64,000 bases of DNA from JBCDGZ01 sp038750655. Lineage in GTDB: Bacteria > Bacteroidota > Bacteroidia > Chitinophagales > Saprospiraceae. Position numbers and translations under genes: made by a program. Numbering within the stretch: the stretch's first letter is position 1; each line of letters opens with the position of its first letter. Positions 17,226 through 26,692 of the stretch are shown here, in pieces. The stretch spans positions 22,126-86,125 of the forward strand of contig JBCDGZ010000008.1 in the NCBI GenBank assembly GCA_038750655.1, read 5' to 3'. Under the pieces are notes generated by a model, which was not told where the DNA came from, ran no database searches, and saw nothing but the letters and a program-made list of their open reading frames with translations.

Positions 17226-18773
17226 ATGAGAGCAATTGCTAACAATCTTTTTCGGTGGTACTATAATCACCGATATAAGCGCATCGAGCAATTTATGCGG
17301 CACCCCCACGAGACGCAGCAACTGATCTTTAATGAGCTGATCGAGAGTGCGGCCTTCACGGAGTGGGGCCAGCGGTTTGATTATAATACCATTCAAAATC
17401 GTCAAACCTTTGCCGATCGCATTCCGGTGCAAGATTACGAAAGCATCAAACCCTATATCCAACGTATGATGGAGGGCGAGAAGGATATTCTTTGGCCCGG
17501 TGCAGTGCGGATGTTCTCTAAATCCTCTGGGACGACCAATGATAAGAGTAAGTTTATCCCCGTTTCTAACGAGAGCTTCCGAGATTGCCATATCCGAGGG
17601 ACCTGGGATACCATGACTATCATGTACCACAATAACCCAGATTGCAAGATTTTTTCGGGGAAGAATTTCCTGATGGCAGGCAATCACAGCTACTATAAGC
17701 CCAATTCCAAGACTATATATGGCGATGTGTCGGCCCTGATGGTACGCAACATGCCGAAGGTGGCCCGCCCCTTCTTCGAGCCGGACTTCGACATTGTGCT
17801 CCGCGATGATTGGGAAAGTAAAATCCACCTGATGGTCGATGTGGCCATTAGCGAGGAGGTCGCCCCAATGATTCGCATGGTGGGTGGTGTGCCGACCTGG
17901 GTCATCGTATTTTTCCGCCACATCCTCGAACGGAGCGGAAAGTCTAACATCCTTGAAGTCTGGCCCAACTTTGAGGCTTATATCCACGGAGGGGTGAACA
18001 TCAGCCCTTATCGCGAGCAACTGCGGCAGCTCCTGCCCTCGGATGACATTATTTATATGGATGTCTACAATGCTTCCGAAGGCTACTTTGGATCGCAGTT
18101 GGATTTACATGGGGATGATATGCTGCTGCTGCTGGACAATGGGGTGTACTATGAATTCTTGCCGCCAGAGGAATGGGGAAAGCCCCATCCGAAAACAGTT
18201 GATCTAGCTGATGTAGAGGTGGGGAAAAACTACGCCTTACTCATCAGTACCAATGCTGGCCTGTGGCGCTATCAGATTGGCGATACGATTATGTTTACTT
18301 CCACTGATCCCTACCGCTTTAAAATCACGGGTCGTGTGCAACAGCACATCAATGTGTTTGGCGAGGAGGTGATGGTGGCCAATACCGATAAGGCGATCGC
18401 TCGCGCCTGCGAGGCCGAAGGCGCCATCATGCGCGAATATAGCGTCGCACCGGTTTACCTAAGTGGCCACGGAAAAGGAGGCCACGAATGGCTGGTTGAA
18501 TTCGAACGGCCGCCCCAAGACGTCGAAGCTTTTGCCGATAAACTGGATCGCTACCTGCGCGAAATCAACTCTGATTACGATGCCAAGCGGTATAAAGATA
18601 TGGCCCTGCAGCGCCTCCGCCTCCGTATTTTGCCCGAAGGTACTTTCTTCAACTGGCTACGCAGCAAAGGCCGCTACGGCAATCAAAGCAAGGTCCCCCG
18701 CCTATCCAATAACCGGAAATACGTAGAAGAAATCCTGAAATTTACCCGTAGTCCACATCAACAGCAGGCATAA
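17226..18773 (+). CDS. GH3 family acyl-acid-amido synthetase-like protein
   Basis: 515 residues, close to the family length. It has the GH3 ATP/AMP-binding motifs MFSKSSGTTNDKSKFIPVS (P-loop-like motif 1), YNASEGYFGSQ (motif 2) and LWRYQIGDTIMFTSTDPYRF with ITGRVQQHINVFGEEV (motif 3). In plants GH3 enzymes adenylate jasmonate or auxin and join them to amino acids; bacterial members are common in Bacteroidota and their natural substrates are mostly unknown. The start ATG at 17226 gives a typical N-terminus (LFRWYYNHRYKRIEQF). It is transcribed alone and followed by a short hairpin. Confidence 0.92.
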   Translation: MRAIANNLFRWYYNHRYKRIEQFMRHPHETQQLIFNELIESAAFTEWGQRFDYNTIQNRQTFADRIPVQDYESIKPYIQRMMEGEKDILWPGAVRMFSKSSGTTNDKSKFIPVSNESFRDCHIRGTWDTMTIMYHNNPDCKIFSGKNFLMAGNHSYYKPNSKTIYGDVSALMVRNMPKVARPFFEPDFDIVLRDDWESKIHLMVDVAISEEVAPMIRMVGGVPTWVIVFFRHILERSGKSNILEVWPNFEAYIHGGVNISPYREQLRQLLPSDDIIYMDVYNASEGYFGSQLDLHGDDMLLLLDNGVYYEFLPPEEWGKPHPKTVDLADVEVGKNYALLISTNAGLWRYQIGDTIMFTSTDPYRFKITGRVQQHINVFGEEVMVANTDKAIARACEAEGAIMREYSVAPVYLSGHGKGGHEWLVEFERPPQDVEAFADKLDRYLREINSDYDAKRYKDMALQRLRLRILPEGTFFNWLRSKGRYGNQSKVPRLSNNRKYVEEILKFTRSPHQQQA

Positions 18774-18801
18774 AAAATCCCCTCTCTGGTCAAGAGAGGG
18801 G
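18772..18801. terminator. Hairpin at the end of the GH3 gene
   Basis: CCCCTCTCT (18779-18787) pairs with AGAGAGGGG (18793-18801). The T-run lies on the minus-strand side (six As at 18772-18777), so it would terminate minus-strand transcription best. No minus-strand gene is evident upstream of it, which leaves its direction unclear. Confidence 0.5.
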
Positions 18802-19634
18802 CTACATCCCAAAAACAGATTTGAGAATAACTTGCGAACAACTCATCTCTTTGGGAGATAAGCATCTGCTTACAAGCCTTCTCTGATGTTCGCAGCTTCC
18901 GAATATTGGTCGATACTCGTCGGCCGCTAAAGATTTCCGTCTTATCCATAGATAAAAGGGAAAATCATGAGATTACAATTGCTGTAAGACAATTGCGTGG
19001 AATGACGTCATATTTTAAAGCGATCAATCATTTCCAAAGGATAAATGTTCTAGAGGACCGGATAATTTGTGTAGCCAATATCCATCCAAAAACACTGAAT
19101 GATAGTTCCCGATCAATAGTAAAATTGATCGACTCAGTGTAAAAAAAATGTGTAGTTTTCTCACAATCTATTGGCCACTGAACAGCAGCCTCAAAATGGG
19201 ATGTAAAGTCTGTAAGCCTCCACAGATAAGCGCAAGATGAGCGCAGTATGGAATTGAATTAGACTAAGTTCTTAAAATCTTATCGGCTAATGGGAAGAAA
19301 AACGGTAAGTCGTTGGGACAGTCTTTGATAATAAAACGGAGTAGTCAACCGTCTAAAATATTATCATATTGCAAATATATACGATATATTGAGGATATTT
19401 ATACCCCAAAGAGGGTATTTTAAGAAAAATCCTTATATTTATAATTCAACGCCATCAATTACCTAAAACATTTCAGTCCACTTTTCCAGTCTAGAAATCA
19501 ATGAACAGTTTTCAGTCGTAGTCTAACCCTACGAGTGCCATCCTTTCTTTATGGTAATCTCATCAGCTCATGGGATTCCCCTTCCAGTCTTTTGTCCATT
19601 ATCAAGCTGATTTTTCAACCAAACCTAATTAGAT
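18802..19634. other. Gene-free AT-rich stretch with inverted repeats
   Basis: 833 bases without a convincing coding frame. It holds a composite inverted repeat at 19092-19140 (outer ACACTGA/TCAGTGT, inner CGATCAAT/ATTGATCG) followed by eight As, and a smaller one at 19401-19418 (ATACCC caaaga GGGTAT). Short frames at 18758-18949 (minus) and 18906-19142 (plus, TTG start) match nothing I recognise. The last 250 bases are probably the promoter and leader of the G8-domain gene. No clear TAnnTTTG box was found in it. Confidence 0.5.
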
Positions 19635-22175
19635 ATGAGGAACAAACAGACATCTAAAATCATTGTTTTCCTACTTTGTTTTTTGGCCCAGGCCAGCATT
19701 TCCTTCGCTCAACTGTCGCCGCCGGCGGCTTATACCCACGTCGCCGTTAACACTGGTCGTTGGGGAACGCCCAGCGTTTGGCAAGGAGGGCAAGTCCCCA
19801 ACGATGATGCTATTGTACACATTCCTGCGGGGATTACGGTAGGTATTGTGAGACAAGAAAGTGCGCGGGTACGCTATCTGCAAATTGAGGGCGAGTTAAA
19901 AATGGCGGGTACGGTCAATACCCGACTTTATGTAGAAACCATTTTTGTGGCCCCTACGGGTACCTTTCGCGTCGCCGAGGTTGGCGCGCCGGTGCAGTCC
20001 GATAAGACCGCAGAGGTCGTTTTCATCAGTGATGGCAGTCCTATCGACCTGACCTGGGATGCCAACGAAGCCAGCCGAGGGATGCTTTCCGCCGGGAAAC
20101 TGCGCATCTACGGCCATCCTAAGACTAATATGGTGGCTATGGCCAATGATGTGCTCGCCGGCCAAAACAGCCTGGCGGTCAACAATACTGTACCCACCGA
20201 TTGGGTCAGTGGCGACTCTATCGTACTCACCGGAACCCACTTCCGACGCTTCACCGATTTTCAGGATGAAAAACTGACCATCGATCAGATCAGCGGGAAT
20301 ACCATTGATATTGATCAAAATCTGCAATACGATCATGTACGTGTGAAGAGTGACATGAACTTGCACATCGCTAACTTGAGCCGCAATGTGATCTTTCGCT
20401 CCGAAACCACTACACCAACCTACAACCGCAGCCACCTCATGATTCGCAACGCGGACACCGACATCTACTATGCTGCCTTTAAAGACATGGGACGGACCGA
20501 TAAGTCGATCCCGCTCGATGAGATCGAAGTCGATTTCGATACCGAAACAATCAGCCCTGGGCTGAGCCTGAATCGTCGGGGCCGCTACGCAGTCCATTTT
20601 CACATCAATGGCATCAAAGCCAGCGCCACCGAGCCGCCCAGCAAGGTCTACGGCTGCGTCGTCACCAATACCATTGGCTGGGGTTTTGTGAACCACAGTA
20701 GCCACGTAGATTTTCAGGACAATGTCTGCCACAACTTTGTCGGCTCTGCCTTTGTCACCGAGTTTGGCGATGAGTTGGGCAATTTTTACAACAACATTGC
20801 TATTCGAGGTACTGGAAATGGAGAATATCGACCAATACGGGTTGTTTTTGCTAATGAAGAACGGTCGCAGCCGCTTTCCGACTTTGGCTTCAGCGGCGAC
20901 GGTTTTTGGTTTCAAGGGCCCGCTGTTCGGGTACGAGACAATGTAGCCAACGGTTGCAACGGAGCCGGGATGATCTGGTTTACAACTGGAGCAGTGGATA
21001 TTGGTACCAATTACTACGTCGGCTTTCCGCGCGACTCCGTCGCTCCCGCTTACATCAACGATTTTCCAGACATCAATACCTTGGAAGCCCGCAGCTGGAT
21101 TTATGACTCCGATGCTTTGGTCATTGCCGATCTGCCGATTCTGGAATGTAAGAACTTTGAGGCCTACGGCTGCTTGGTGGGTTTCCGCCTTCGTTTTAAC
21201 AACAGCAATAGTATGTCCTTCTACAATGAAGCTTGGTTTGGCTACGATGATGATATTGTTCCGGTGCCAGGGCATACAAGTAAAAACTACGCCAATCGTC
21301 TGGTTCAGAATATTGGCAACATCAAATGTTGGAATAACGAACAAGGCTTTAGGATGCGCTACACTACCAAAGCAGACTGGACAAATGTGGAAGTGGTCAA
21401 TCGCCTGGCCTACCACCCGGTATTGCCTTACGTCGGCGCAGAGTTCCACCATCAGGTGTTCGAACACAGCATTGATACCCTATTGATCGACGGTTATGCC
21501 CTGGCGGGTTGGGTGGTTGATAAGGATGACAATAATATGTCTGGCGGTATGGAGGAAGTCAGCATCAGTAATGAAACTTATCTCAACTGTGCCAACAGCG
21601 ATACCTGGAATAAAGACAGCGTTTGCCAAGTGGTCAGTAATTTGTCAGTGCCAATCAGTTCCAGCGTTGCTGCCAGAGTCAATTGGTCGGCTCATCCCAA
21701 GGCGGATACTATTTTGCTGCGCTACCGTCCAGTCAGCGGCACCTATTGGAGCTACACCACTAAAATTGGGGCTAGCAGTACGGGTACGGTACTGAGGAAC
21801 TTGAGTCCAGGAACAGCCTACTACCTCCAGGCTGACGCTGGCTGCCCGCTCGGTGTATCGAACTGGACCCCCGCAATTACTTTCAATACCCTGGGCCCCG
21901 TTGTCGTTCTACCTCAAACCCACGGCGGCGGCTTGCATCAGGTCACCGCTTATCCCAATCCTAGCCCGGATGGCCACGTCCGTTTGGATATTCCGAAGGC
22001 GATGGTCATCCAGAGCGGCCGGGTGCTGGATTTGCAGGGGCGCGTGGTCCAGCAGCTTGATCTAGTAGCCCTTCGGGCCGGGCGTCTGCGCCTTGACCCT
22101 TCGCTGGCCAGAGGCGTGTACTTGCTGGATTTAACAACCAGTGAGGGGCCGCAGGCGGTGAGGATTGTTTACTAA
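19635..22175 (+). CDS. Secreted G8-domain / CEMIP-like beta-helix protein with T9SS sorting domain
   Basis: 846 residues. A signal peptide (SKIIVFLLCFLAQASISFAQ) precedes a G8 domain (about 35-145; WGTPSVWQGGQVPNDDAIVH, with conserved Trp and Gly). A right-handed beta-helix (about 230-640) follows, with RRGRYAVHFHINGI, a match to the RYPIHFH motif of vertebrate CEMIP/TMEM2 proteins, and NTIGWGFVNHSSHV-type rungs. A fibronectin-III-like module is at about 665-755, and a T9SS type A sorting domain (TAYPNPSPDGHVRLDIPK ... GVYLLDLTT) ends the protein. CEMIP and TMEM2 depolymerise hyaluronan, so a secreted polysaccharide-active role is plausible but unproven. Cell-surface or released location is inferred from the sorting domain. 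Confidence 0.88.
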   Translation: MRNKQTSKIIVFLLCFLAQASISFAQLSPPAAYTHVAVNTGRWGTPSVWQGGQVPNDDAIVHIPAGITVGIVRQESARVRYLQIEGELKMAGTVNTRLYVETIFVAPTGTFRVAEVGAPVQSDKTAEVVFISDGSPIDLTWDANEASRGMLSAGKLRIYGHPKTNMVAMANDVLAGQNSLAVNNTVPTDWVSGDSIVLTGTHFRRFTDFQDEKLTIDQISGNTIDIDQNLQYDHVRVKSDMNLHIANLSRNVIFRSETTTPTYNRSHLMIRNADTDIYYAAFKDMGRTDKSIPLDEIEVDFDTETISPGLSLNRRGRYAVHFHINGIKASATEPPSKVYGCVVTNTIGWGFVNHSSHVDFQDNVCHNFVGSAFVTEFGDELGNFYNNIAIRGTGNGEYRPIRVVFANEERSQPLSDFGFSGDGFWFQGPAVRVRDNVANGCNGAGMIWFTTGAVDIGTNYYVGFPRDSVAPAYINDFPDINTLEARSWIYDSDALVIADLPILECKNFEAYGCLVGFRLRFNNSNSMSFYNEAWFGYDDDIVPVPGHTSKNYANRLVQNIGNIKCWNNEQGFRMRYTTKADWTNVEVVNRLAYHPVLPYVGAEFHHQVFEHSIDTLLIDGYALAGWVVDKDDNNMSGGMEEVSISNETYLNCANSDTWNKDSVCQVVSNLSVPISSSVAARVNWSAHPKADTILLRYRPVSGTYWSYTTKIGASSTGTVLRNLSPGTAYYLQADAGCPLGVSNWTPAITFNTLGPVVVLPQTHGGGLHQVTAYPNPSPDGHVRLDIPKAMVIQSGRVLDLQGRVVQQLDLVALRAGRLRLDPSLARGVYLLDLTTSEGPQAVRIVY

Positions 22176-22193
22176 TATCAAGAGAATAAATTG

Positions 22194-22235
22194 AAAAAAG
22201 CGGCCAGAGGTCCTCTGATCTCTGGCCGCTTTCCC
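22194..22235. terminator. Bidirectional terminator between two convergent T9SS cargo genes
   Basis: A 13-base perfect stem (AAAGCGGCCAGAG at 22197-22209 with CTCTGGCCGCTTT at 22220-22232) flanked by an A-run on the left and Ts on the right. It sits between the G8-domain gene and the copper-oxidase gene. Confidence 0.88.
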
Positions 22236-25200
22236 TTAGGGCTGACTCACCACAAATCGCTTTGTCATTCGCTTGCGGTTTTCAATAGCTACTGTCAGCA
22301 TATAGACGCCTTCGGAGAACGAACTGACATCCATTTGAATGGCCTGTGTAGGAATCGCGTTGAAACGCTGCTGTGTCATCAAATGGCCGAAGCTGTTGTA
22401 GATCTGTACCGTTCCCGGCATCCCCACATAGGGTTGTAGCGCAACGTTGATGCGCTGATTGGTGGGGTTGGGATAAAGGTGCATCTTGCCAAAATCTTCG
22501 TTGAAGCGCAGCTTCCGGCGCTCAGAGTAGAAGAAGGAGCCATCGCTTCTGACGACCTTGATGCGATAGAAATTATCACCAGCGGCAGGTGCAGCATCCT
22601 TGGATTGATAGTGGCGGGCCTTTACGGCACCGTCGGCCACTACAGCATCTAAGAAGCGGAACTGCTCGCCATCTACCGAGACTTCTACCTCATAGGAGTC
22701 CACCTCAGGATCCTCCATCATCGTCCAGTCCAGATCGGCTTGGCCACCGTTGTTGTTCGCTGTAAAGTCGAGGAAGCCTGCCGGAGGAGGCGCTGTCGCC
22801 GGGCAGCCATTCACCCGAACTTCCGCCAAGACCAAATGGCCGCCGCCCACCTGTTGAATCCGAACATAGCGGCCAGTGGCTAAAGTCGCATAATTACTCG
22901 GCCGCCCCGGGGCCGTTGGCTCAAAGATTTCCACATCCGCCTGGTTACGGGCCGCCGATAAGCTGCCCCCCGTAAAGGGCGAATCGGAGATCAAAATATA
23001 GATCGAGCGGGTCTTGCTGGCCCCATCTTGGCGATTGTACACCTGGATTTGCTCAATCTCATACTGATCGCCCAAATCCACCTGCCACCAAGCCTCATTA
23101 TCGGACTGGGTCGCGGCTACGGAAGAGGCCGAGGCCGGGCTAGAGAAGAACACCCCGTTGGTATTGCCATCTACGGCCTTGGAAGCACTACCGGTGATGC
23201 CTCCCGCCGTAATGGTGCTCGACTGACTAGCGGACTTATTCAGGGCCACATTGGTCGTTGAGGGGCAATCGCCAGTCTCTGGTGGATCGCAGGCATCGCC
23301 TAGTCCGTCGCCATCACTGTCGGTCTGGCTGGGATTGGGCGTATCGGGGCAGTTGTCCTCATTATTGCAGACGCCATCATTGTCGCTATCACCGCCCTGC
23401 CCGTCGCAGGGATCGACGCCACAGGCGATGGTGAGGTTTTGGAAAATATTACAGACCTCGTTGCCATTGGCATCATAGCTCAGTACACTCAGCGGATAAG
23501 TGCCATCGGCCAAGCCGGTGATGAGTTCGGTTGTCGAGCAAACATTGCCCTGCCAAGGGTTGCAGGACCAAGCTACGCCCGCAAATCCTGGATTAAAGAG
23601 CTTGATGTTGCTCACGGCATTGTTGATGCCTTCCAGTCGGATTCGGCAGCCGTCGCTAGTGGCGGTCACCTCGCAGGCGCCATTGCCGACCGGGGTACCG
23701 ACACAGTCGCAGCCATCGGTGGTGACAAGGTCATTGATGGTATTGGCATTGCCATCGTCGCAGGAGCTGTTGGGGGTAGCGGGGAAGGCTGCATTTTGCG
23801 GTCGACAGTCTTGGTTGTCGCAGACGCCGTCGCCGTCGCTATCGCCGCCTTGGGAGGCGCAAGGATCGCCGCCGCAGGCGATGCGGAAGATTTGGAAGAG
23901 GTTGCAGACCTCCTGGCCATTGGCATCGTAGGTTAGGACGCTGAGGGGATAATCTCCGTCGCTCAAGCCGCTGATTACTTCGGTATCTGTGCAGGGATTG
24001 CCCTGCCAGGGATTGCAAGACCAGGCTGTCCCCGCAAATCCTGGATTAAAGAGCTTGATGTTGCTGGTTGCATCATTGATCCCCGTCAAGGTAATCGTGC
24101 ACCCATCAGAGGTTGCGGTGACTGTACAGGTGCCATTGCCAATCGGTGTACCCGCGCAGTTACAGCCATCGTTGCTGACCACATCATTGGTGGTGTTGGG
24201 ATTGCCATCGTCACAGGAGCTGCCCGGGGTAGCGGGGAAACTGGCATCCTGTGGCTTGCAATCATCGTTGTTACAAACGCCATCGTTGTCATCATCTGGG
24301 CAAACTGTATCGGATGAGAACAGGTATTTACTCGGAATTATTTTTTTGCTGATGCCCGGGCCAGACCAGCGCAGCTGCGCCACTGCCCCTCCTTCATTTT
24401 CGTAGTATTCCATTCTAATATCGTAGCGTTGTCCCGCTTCCAAAACAATCAATCCAACATCTTCAGTTGGAGCATGCACGGTCCAGTTTTCTACCATTAA
24501 TTTTCCATCTACCCACAGCCGAACACCATCGTCTGAGGTAGTGTAAAAGGCATAGGCTCCGGTGCGAGGTACTTCAATCTGGCCTTCCCAGCGAACAGAG
24601 TAGGTATTCGCGCCGATCCCACTGGCCGGAGAGCCCGTCCCCCAGTCAAAGTCGATGGTAGCGTCGATGCGCTCTAGCACAGGATTGTTGAAGTTGAGAT
24701 TATCATAATAGGTGGCCTTGAGGCCGTCGCCTCCTAGATCGGGTTCCGATAGCGGCGTGGTATCGTTGAGGTCATCGCCGATTTTGATGAACTGCGCTAC
24801 GCTTGGGGTCCCGTTAGCGTTCATGGCAAAGAGCATATAAGAACCCGGAGGCAGGATATTGCGATTGGGAATGGCTAGGCGATAGCGGTTGTTGCCCAGG
24901 GCCGTAGGCTGTAAAGGAATGCGGCGCTGGCTGTTATTGGTACTGTGGGTAACAGCGGAGTTGCTGACCAGGGCAAAGGAGGTTACATTGCTATTAGTCC
25001 GGACGGTGATATTGCTGTTGTAGTCGGCTGTAGCAGGGGTGGAGTTGATGCTGGGACGGCTGGCCAGCCCTCCGCCGGCATTGAAGAGGTAGGGCGGGCT
25101 GAAAATTTCTGCATCGGGATGGTTAGTCGAGCAGCCCCCGCAGAGGCCTCCCCCGCCGGCAAAGACCCGGGCGTCAGGCAGTAAGACAGCTACGCTGTGG

Positions 25201-26414
25201 TAGTTGCGTGGTACGGTCATGGGAGCCATTTCGGTCCACTGCTGGGTAGAAGGACTCCAGATTTCAGGGATGAGGATGGAGTTATTATCAGAGAAGGCGT
25301 CTGAGATAGGGAGGCCTCCAAGGGCCAGCACCTCGCCGTTGGGTAGGGCGACGCTGTTGTGAAAGGTGCGAGCATTATTGAGGTTGTCGACTTGTGTGAC
25401 CACTGCATTATTACCATTAATATCAATGATGTAAGTGCGAGCACTGGCGGGAGAGTCATTTTCAAAAGTATTGGCGCCACCGACCTTGAGGATTTTCCCT
25501 ACATCATACATAACTGTCGTTCCGTTGATGGCGTAGCTATCGTTGCCTCGGTTTCCAGCGTCGCTAAAGCTCCCCACTCCCGTTGGATCAATCCAGTGCA
25601 TCTTAGTGCTGGGACCAGCGTGGAAGAGTTGGCCATTGGGCGCTACCCAGAGCCAGGGAAAGTAATCGTCCTGTCGGCTGGGTTGTGAGGAGGAAATACC
25701 ATCGGTGATAACGCTAGCGGGAAGCCCGGGCACCCTGAACCAGCCTGATTTGAGGGTCCATATCTCAGCATCTTTGTTTCCGACGCCACCGCTCCAAGAG
25801 CCCCCAATGAGGAAGGTAGCTCCGCTGGGCAGGGTTACATTGGAGTGGTAGCCTCTACTGATGTTCATGCTACCAGCTGCCGTCCAGCTGTCCGTACTAG
25901 GATCATAGATACTGGTTTGGGAACTGCTAGAGCCTCCGGCTACTAGGACGCGGCCATCCGGCAGGATGTTGGTGCCGGGGCAAAACATATCGTGACTGGT
26001 ATTGCTGATCAGCATCTCAGTGGAGGTGTTGGTCGCAGGGTCGAAAACAGCGGTGTAGGTTCGACCTAGGTTTCCCCCGAAGGAGAAGCGATCTTTTGCC
26101 GACCAAGTGAGCAGCTTACCATTGGGGAGGTTGGCTGCGGCAACTGGCACAATGGGCATGTCGATGACCGAGCTCCAAGCGCCAGTAGTTCGGTTAAATT
26201 CTTCCACAACAAAAGGAACGAATGGAGCAGATTCGACTTCCAGGTCGTATTCTTCTGCCATACATTCGCGCATTTCCTTGTATTCTTCCCAGGTCATGGT
26301 CTGACCGGAACAAAGGGTAATGGTGCTTTCCGTAGGGTCGGTATTGGCACGGGTGAAATTACTGCTGATCAATATCAGTAGTATGGCGAATAGGCCAGGG
26401 GTAAAGGAGTTCAT
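22236..26414 (-). CDS. Galactose-oxidase-like copper radical oxidase with PA14, repeat, discoidin and T9SS domains
   Basis: 1392 residues with a signal peptide. Residues about 70-545 form a Kelch seven-blade propeller plus the C-terminal DUF1929 domain of galactose/glyoxal oxidases. The active-site set is present: Cys145 (SHDMFCPGTN) and Tyr189 (ISRGYHSN) for the thioether cofactor, Tyr405 and His406 (PRNYHS), and His490 (AVTHST). GGGGLCGGCSTNHPDAEIFS copies the fungal enzyme closely. A PA14 domain (about 561-700) follows, then two copies of a 151-residue Cys-rich unit with Ca-binding DSDGDGVC loops, a discoidin/F5-8C domain (NVALNKSASQSST), an FN3-like segment and a T9SS type A sorting domain. 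Predicted secreted oxidase making H2O2 from alcohols or aldehydes; substrate unknown. Confidence 0.88.
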   Translation of the reverse strand: MNSFTPGLFAILLILISSNFTRANTDPTESTITLCSGQTMTWEEYKEMRECMAEEYDLEVESAPFVPFVVEEFNRTTGAWSSVIDMPIVPVAAANLPNGKLLTWSAKDRFSFGGNLGRTYTAVFDPATNTSTEMLISNTSHDMFCPGTNILPDGRVLVAGGSSSSQTSIYDPSTDSWTAAGSMNISRGYHSNVTLPSGATFLIGGSWSGGVGNKDAEIWTLKSGWFRVPGLPASVITDGISSSQPSRQDDYFPWLWVAPNGQLFHAGPSTKMHWIDPTGVGSFSDAGNRGNDSYAINGTTVMYDVGKILKVGGANTFENDSPASARTYIIDINGNNAVVTQVDNLNNARTFHNSVALPNGEVLALGGLPISDAFSDNNSILIPEIWSPSTQQWTEMAPMTVPRNYHSVAVLLPDARVFAGGGGLCGGCSTNHPDAEIFSPPYLFNAGGGLASRPSINSTPATADYNSNITVRTNSNVTSFALVSNSAVTHSTNNSQRRIPLQPTALGNNRYRLAIPNRNILPPGSYMLFAMNANGTPSVAQFIKIGDDLNDTTPLSEPDLGGDGLKATYYDNLNFNNPVLERIDATIDFDWGTGSPASGIGANTYSVRWEGQIEVPRTGAYAFYTTSDDGVRLWVDGKLMVENWTVHAPTEDVGLIVLEAGQRYDIRMEYYENEGGAVAQLRWSGPGISKKIIPSKYLFSSDTVCPDDDNDGVCNNDDCKPQDASFPATPGSSCDDGNPNTTNDVVSNDGCNCAGTPIGNGTCTVTATSDGCTITLTGINDATSNIKLFNPGFAGTAWSCNPWQGNPCTDTEVISGLSDGDYPLSVLTYDANGQEVCNLFQIFRIACGGDPCASQGGDSDGDGVCDNQDCRPQNAAFPATPNSSCDDGNANTINDLVTTDGCDCVGTPVGNGACEVTATSDGCRIRLEGINNAVSNIKLFNPGFAGVAWSCNPWQGNVCSTTELITGLADGTYPLSVLSYDANGNEVCNIFQNLTIACGVDPCDGQGGDSDNDGVCNNEDNCPDTPNPSQTDSDGDGLGDACDPPETGDCPSTTNVALNKSASQSSTITAGGITGSASKAVDGNTNGVFFSSPASASSVAATQSDNEAWWQVDLGDQYEIEQIQVYNRQDGASKTRSIYILISDSPFTGGSLSAARNQADVEIFEPTAPGRPSNYATLATGRYVRIQQVGGGHLVLAEVRVNGCPATAPPPAGFLDFTANNNGGQADLDWTMMEDPEVDSYEVEVSVDGEQFRFLDAVVADGAVKARHYQSKDAAPAAGDNFYRIKVVRSDGSFFYSERRKLRFNEDFGKMHLYPNPTNQRINVALQPYVGMPGTVQIYNSFGHLMTQQRFNAIPTQAIQMDVSSFSEGVYMLTVAIENRKRMTKRFVVSQP
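23363..24300 (-). repeat. Tandem intragenic duplication, 453-base period
   Basis: Within the copper-oxidase gene two consecutive units of exactly 453 bases (151 codons) are similar throughout. Landmarks recur at 23371, 23824 and 24277. Each unit encodes a thrombospondin-type-3-like DSDGDGVC loop, a FPATP.SSCDDGN segment and a beta domain with KLFNPGFAG and AWSCNPWQGN. A third copy is represented only by its first loop. Confidence 0.9.
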
Positions 26415-26614
26415 AGTTCTCTTAAGTTTGATAAATAGTGAATAAACAATGAGCTTAATGTTAAACTGATCAGTTTTGGGATAGGCAATTTGATCGATAC
26501 GGCAAGAGGTATCAATCCTGAAGGTGATTAAAATGTGAGTTATTCAGTTGACAGGACGGGGGGGGGATTCTTTAGCAATATAGGAAAAATCTAGTAGTTT
26601 CCTATATTATCAAC

Positions 26615-26640
26615 AAAAAAGACCTTGAGGTCAGCTTTTT
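26615..26640 (-). terminator. Intrinsic terminator after the DUF2490 gene
   Basis: On the minus strand GACC TCAA GGTC, extended by AAAAAGCT, is followed by six Ts. It lies about 55 bases past the DUF2490 stop and upstream of the copper-oxidase gene. Confidence 0.65.
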
Positions 26641-26692
26641 GATAGGGGGAGTTTGAATCAGACTTCGCAAGTTCCGATCCTTGCTAGAATAG

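Noticed and set aside
18906..19142. 78-codon plus-strand frame in the long intergenic region
   Set aside because: TTG start, no family resemblance, and it ends inside an inverted repeat; not supportable as a gene.
19896..21467. 523-codon minus-strand frame
   Set aside because: Lies wholly antisense to the G8-domain gene, whose domains and signal peptide are clear; the antisense frame shows no family resemblance.
26558..26566. Run of nine Gs about 145 bases upstream of the copper-oxidase start
   Set aside because: Could be phase-variable, but it is a single homopolymer without a promoter placed at a telling distance; sequencing error is also possible.
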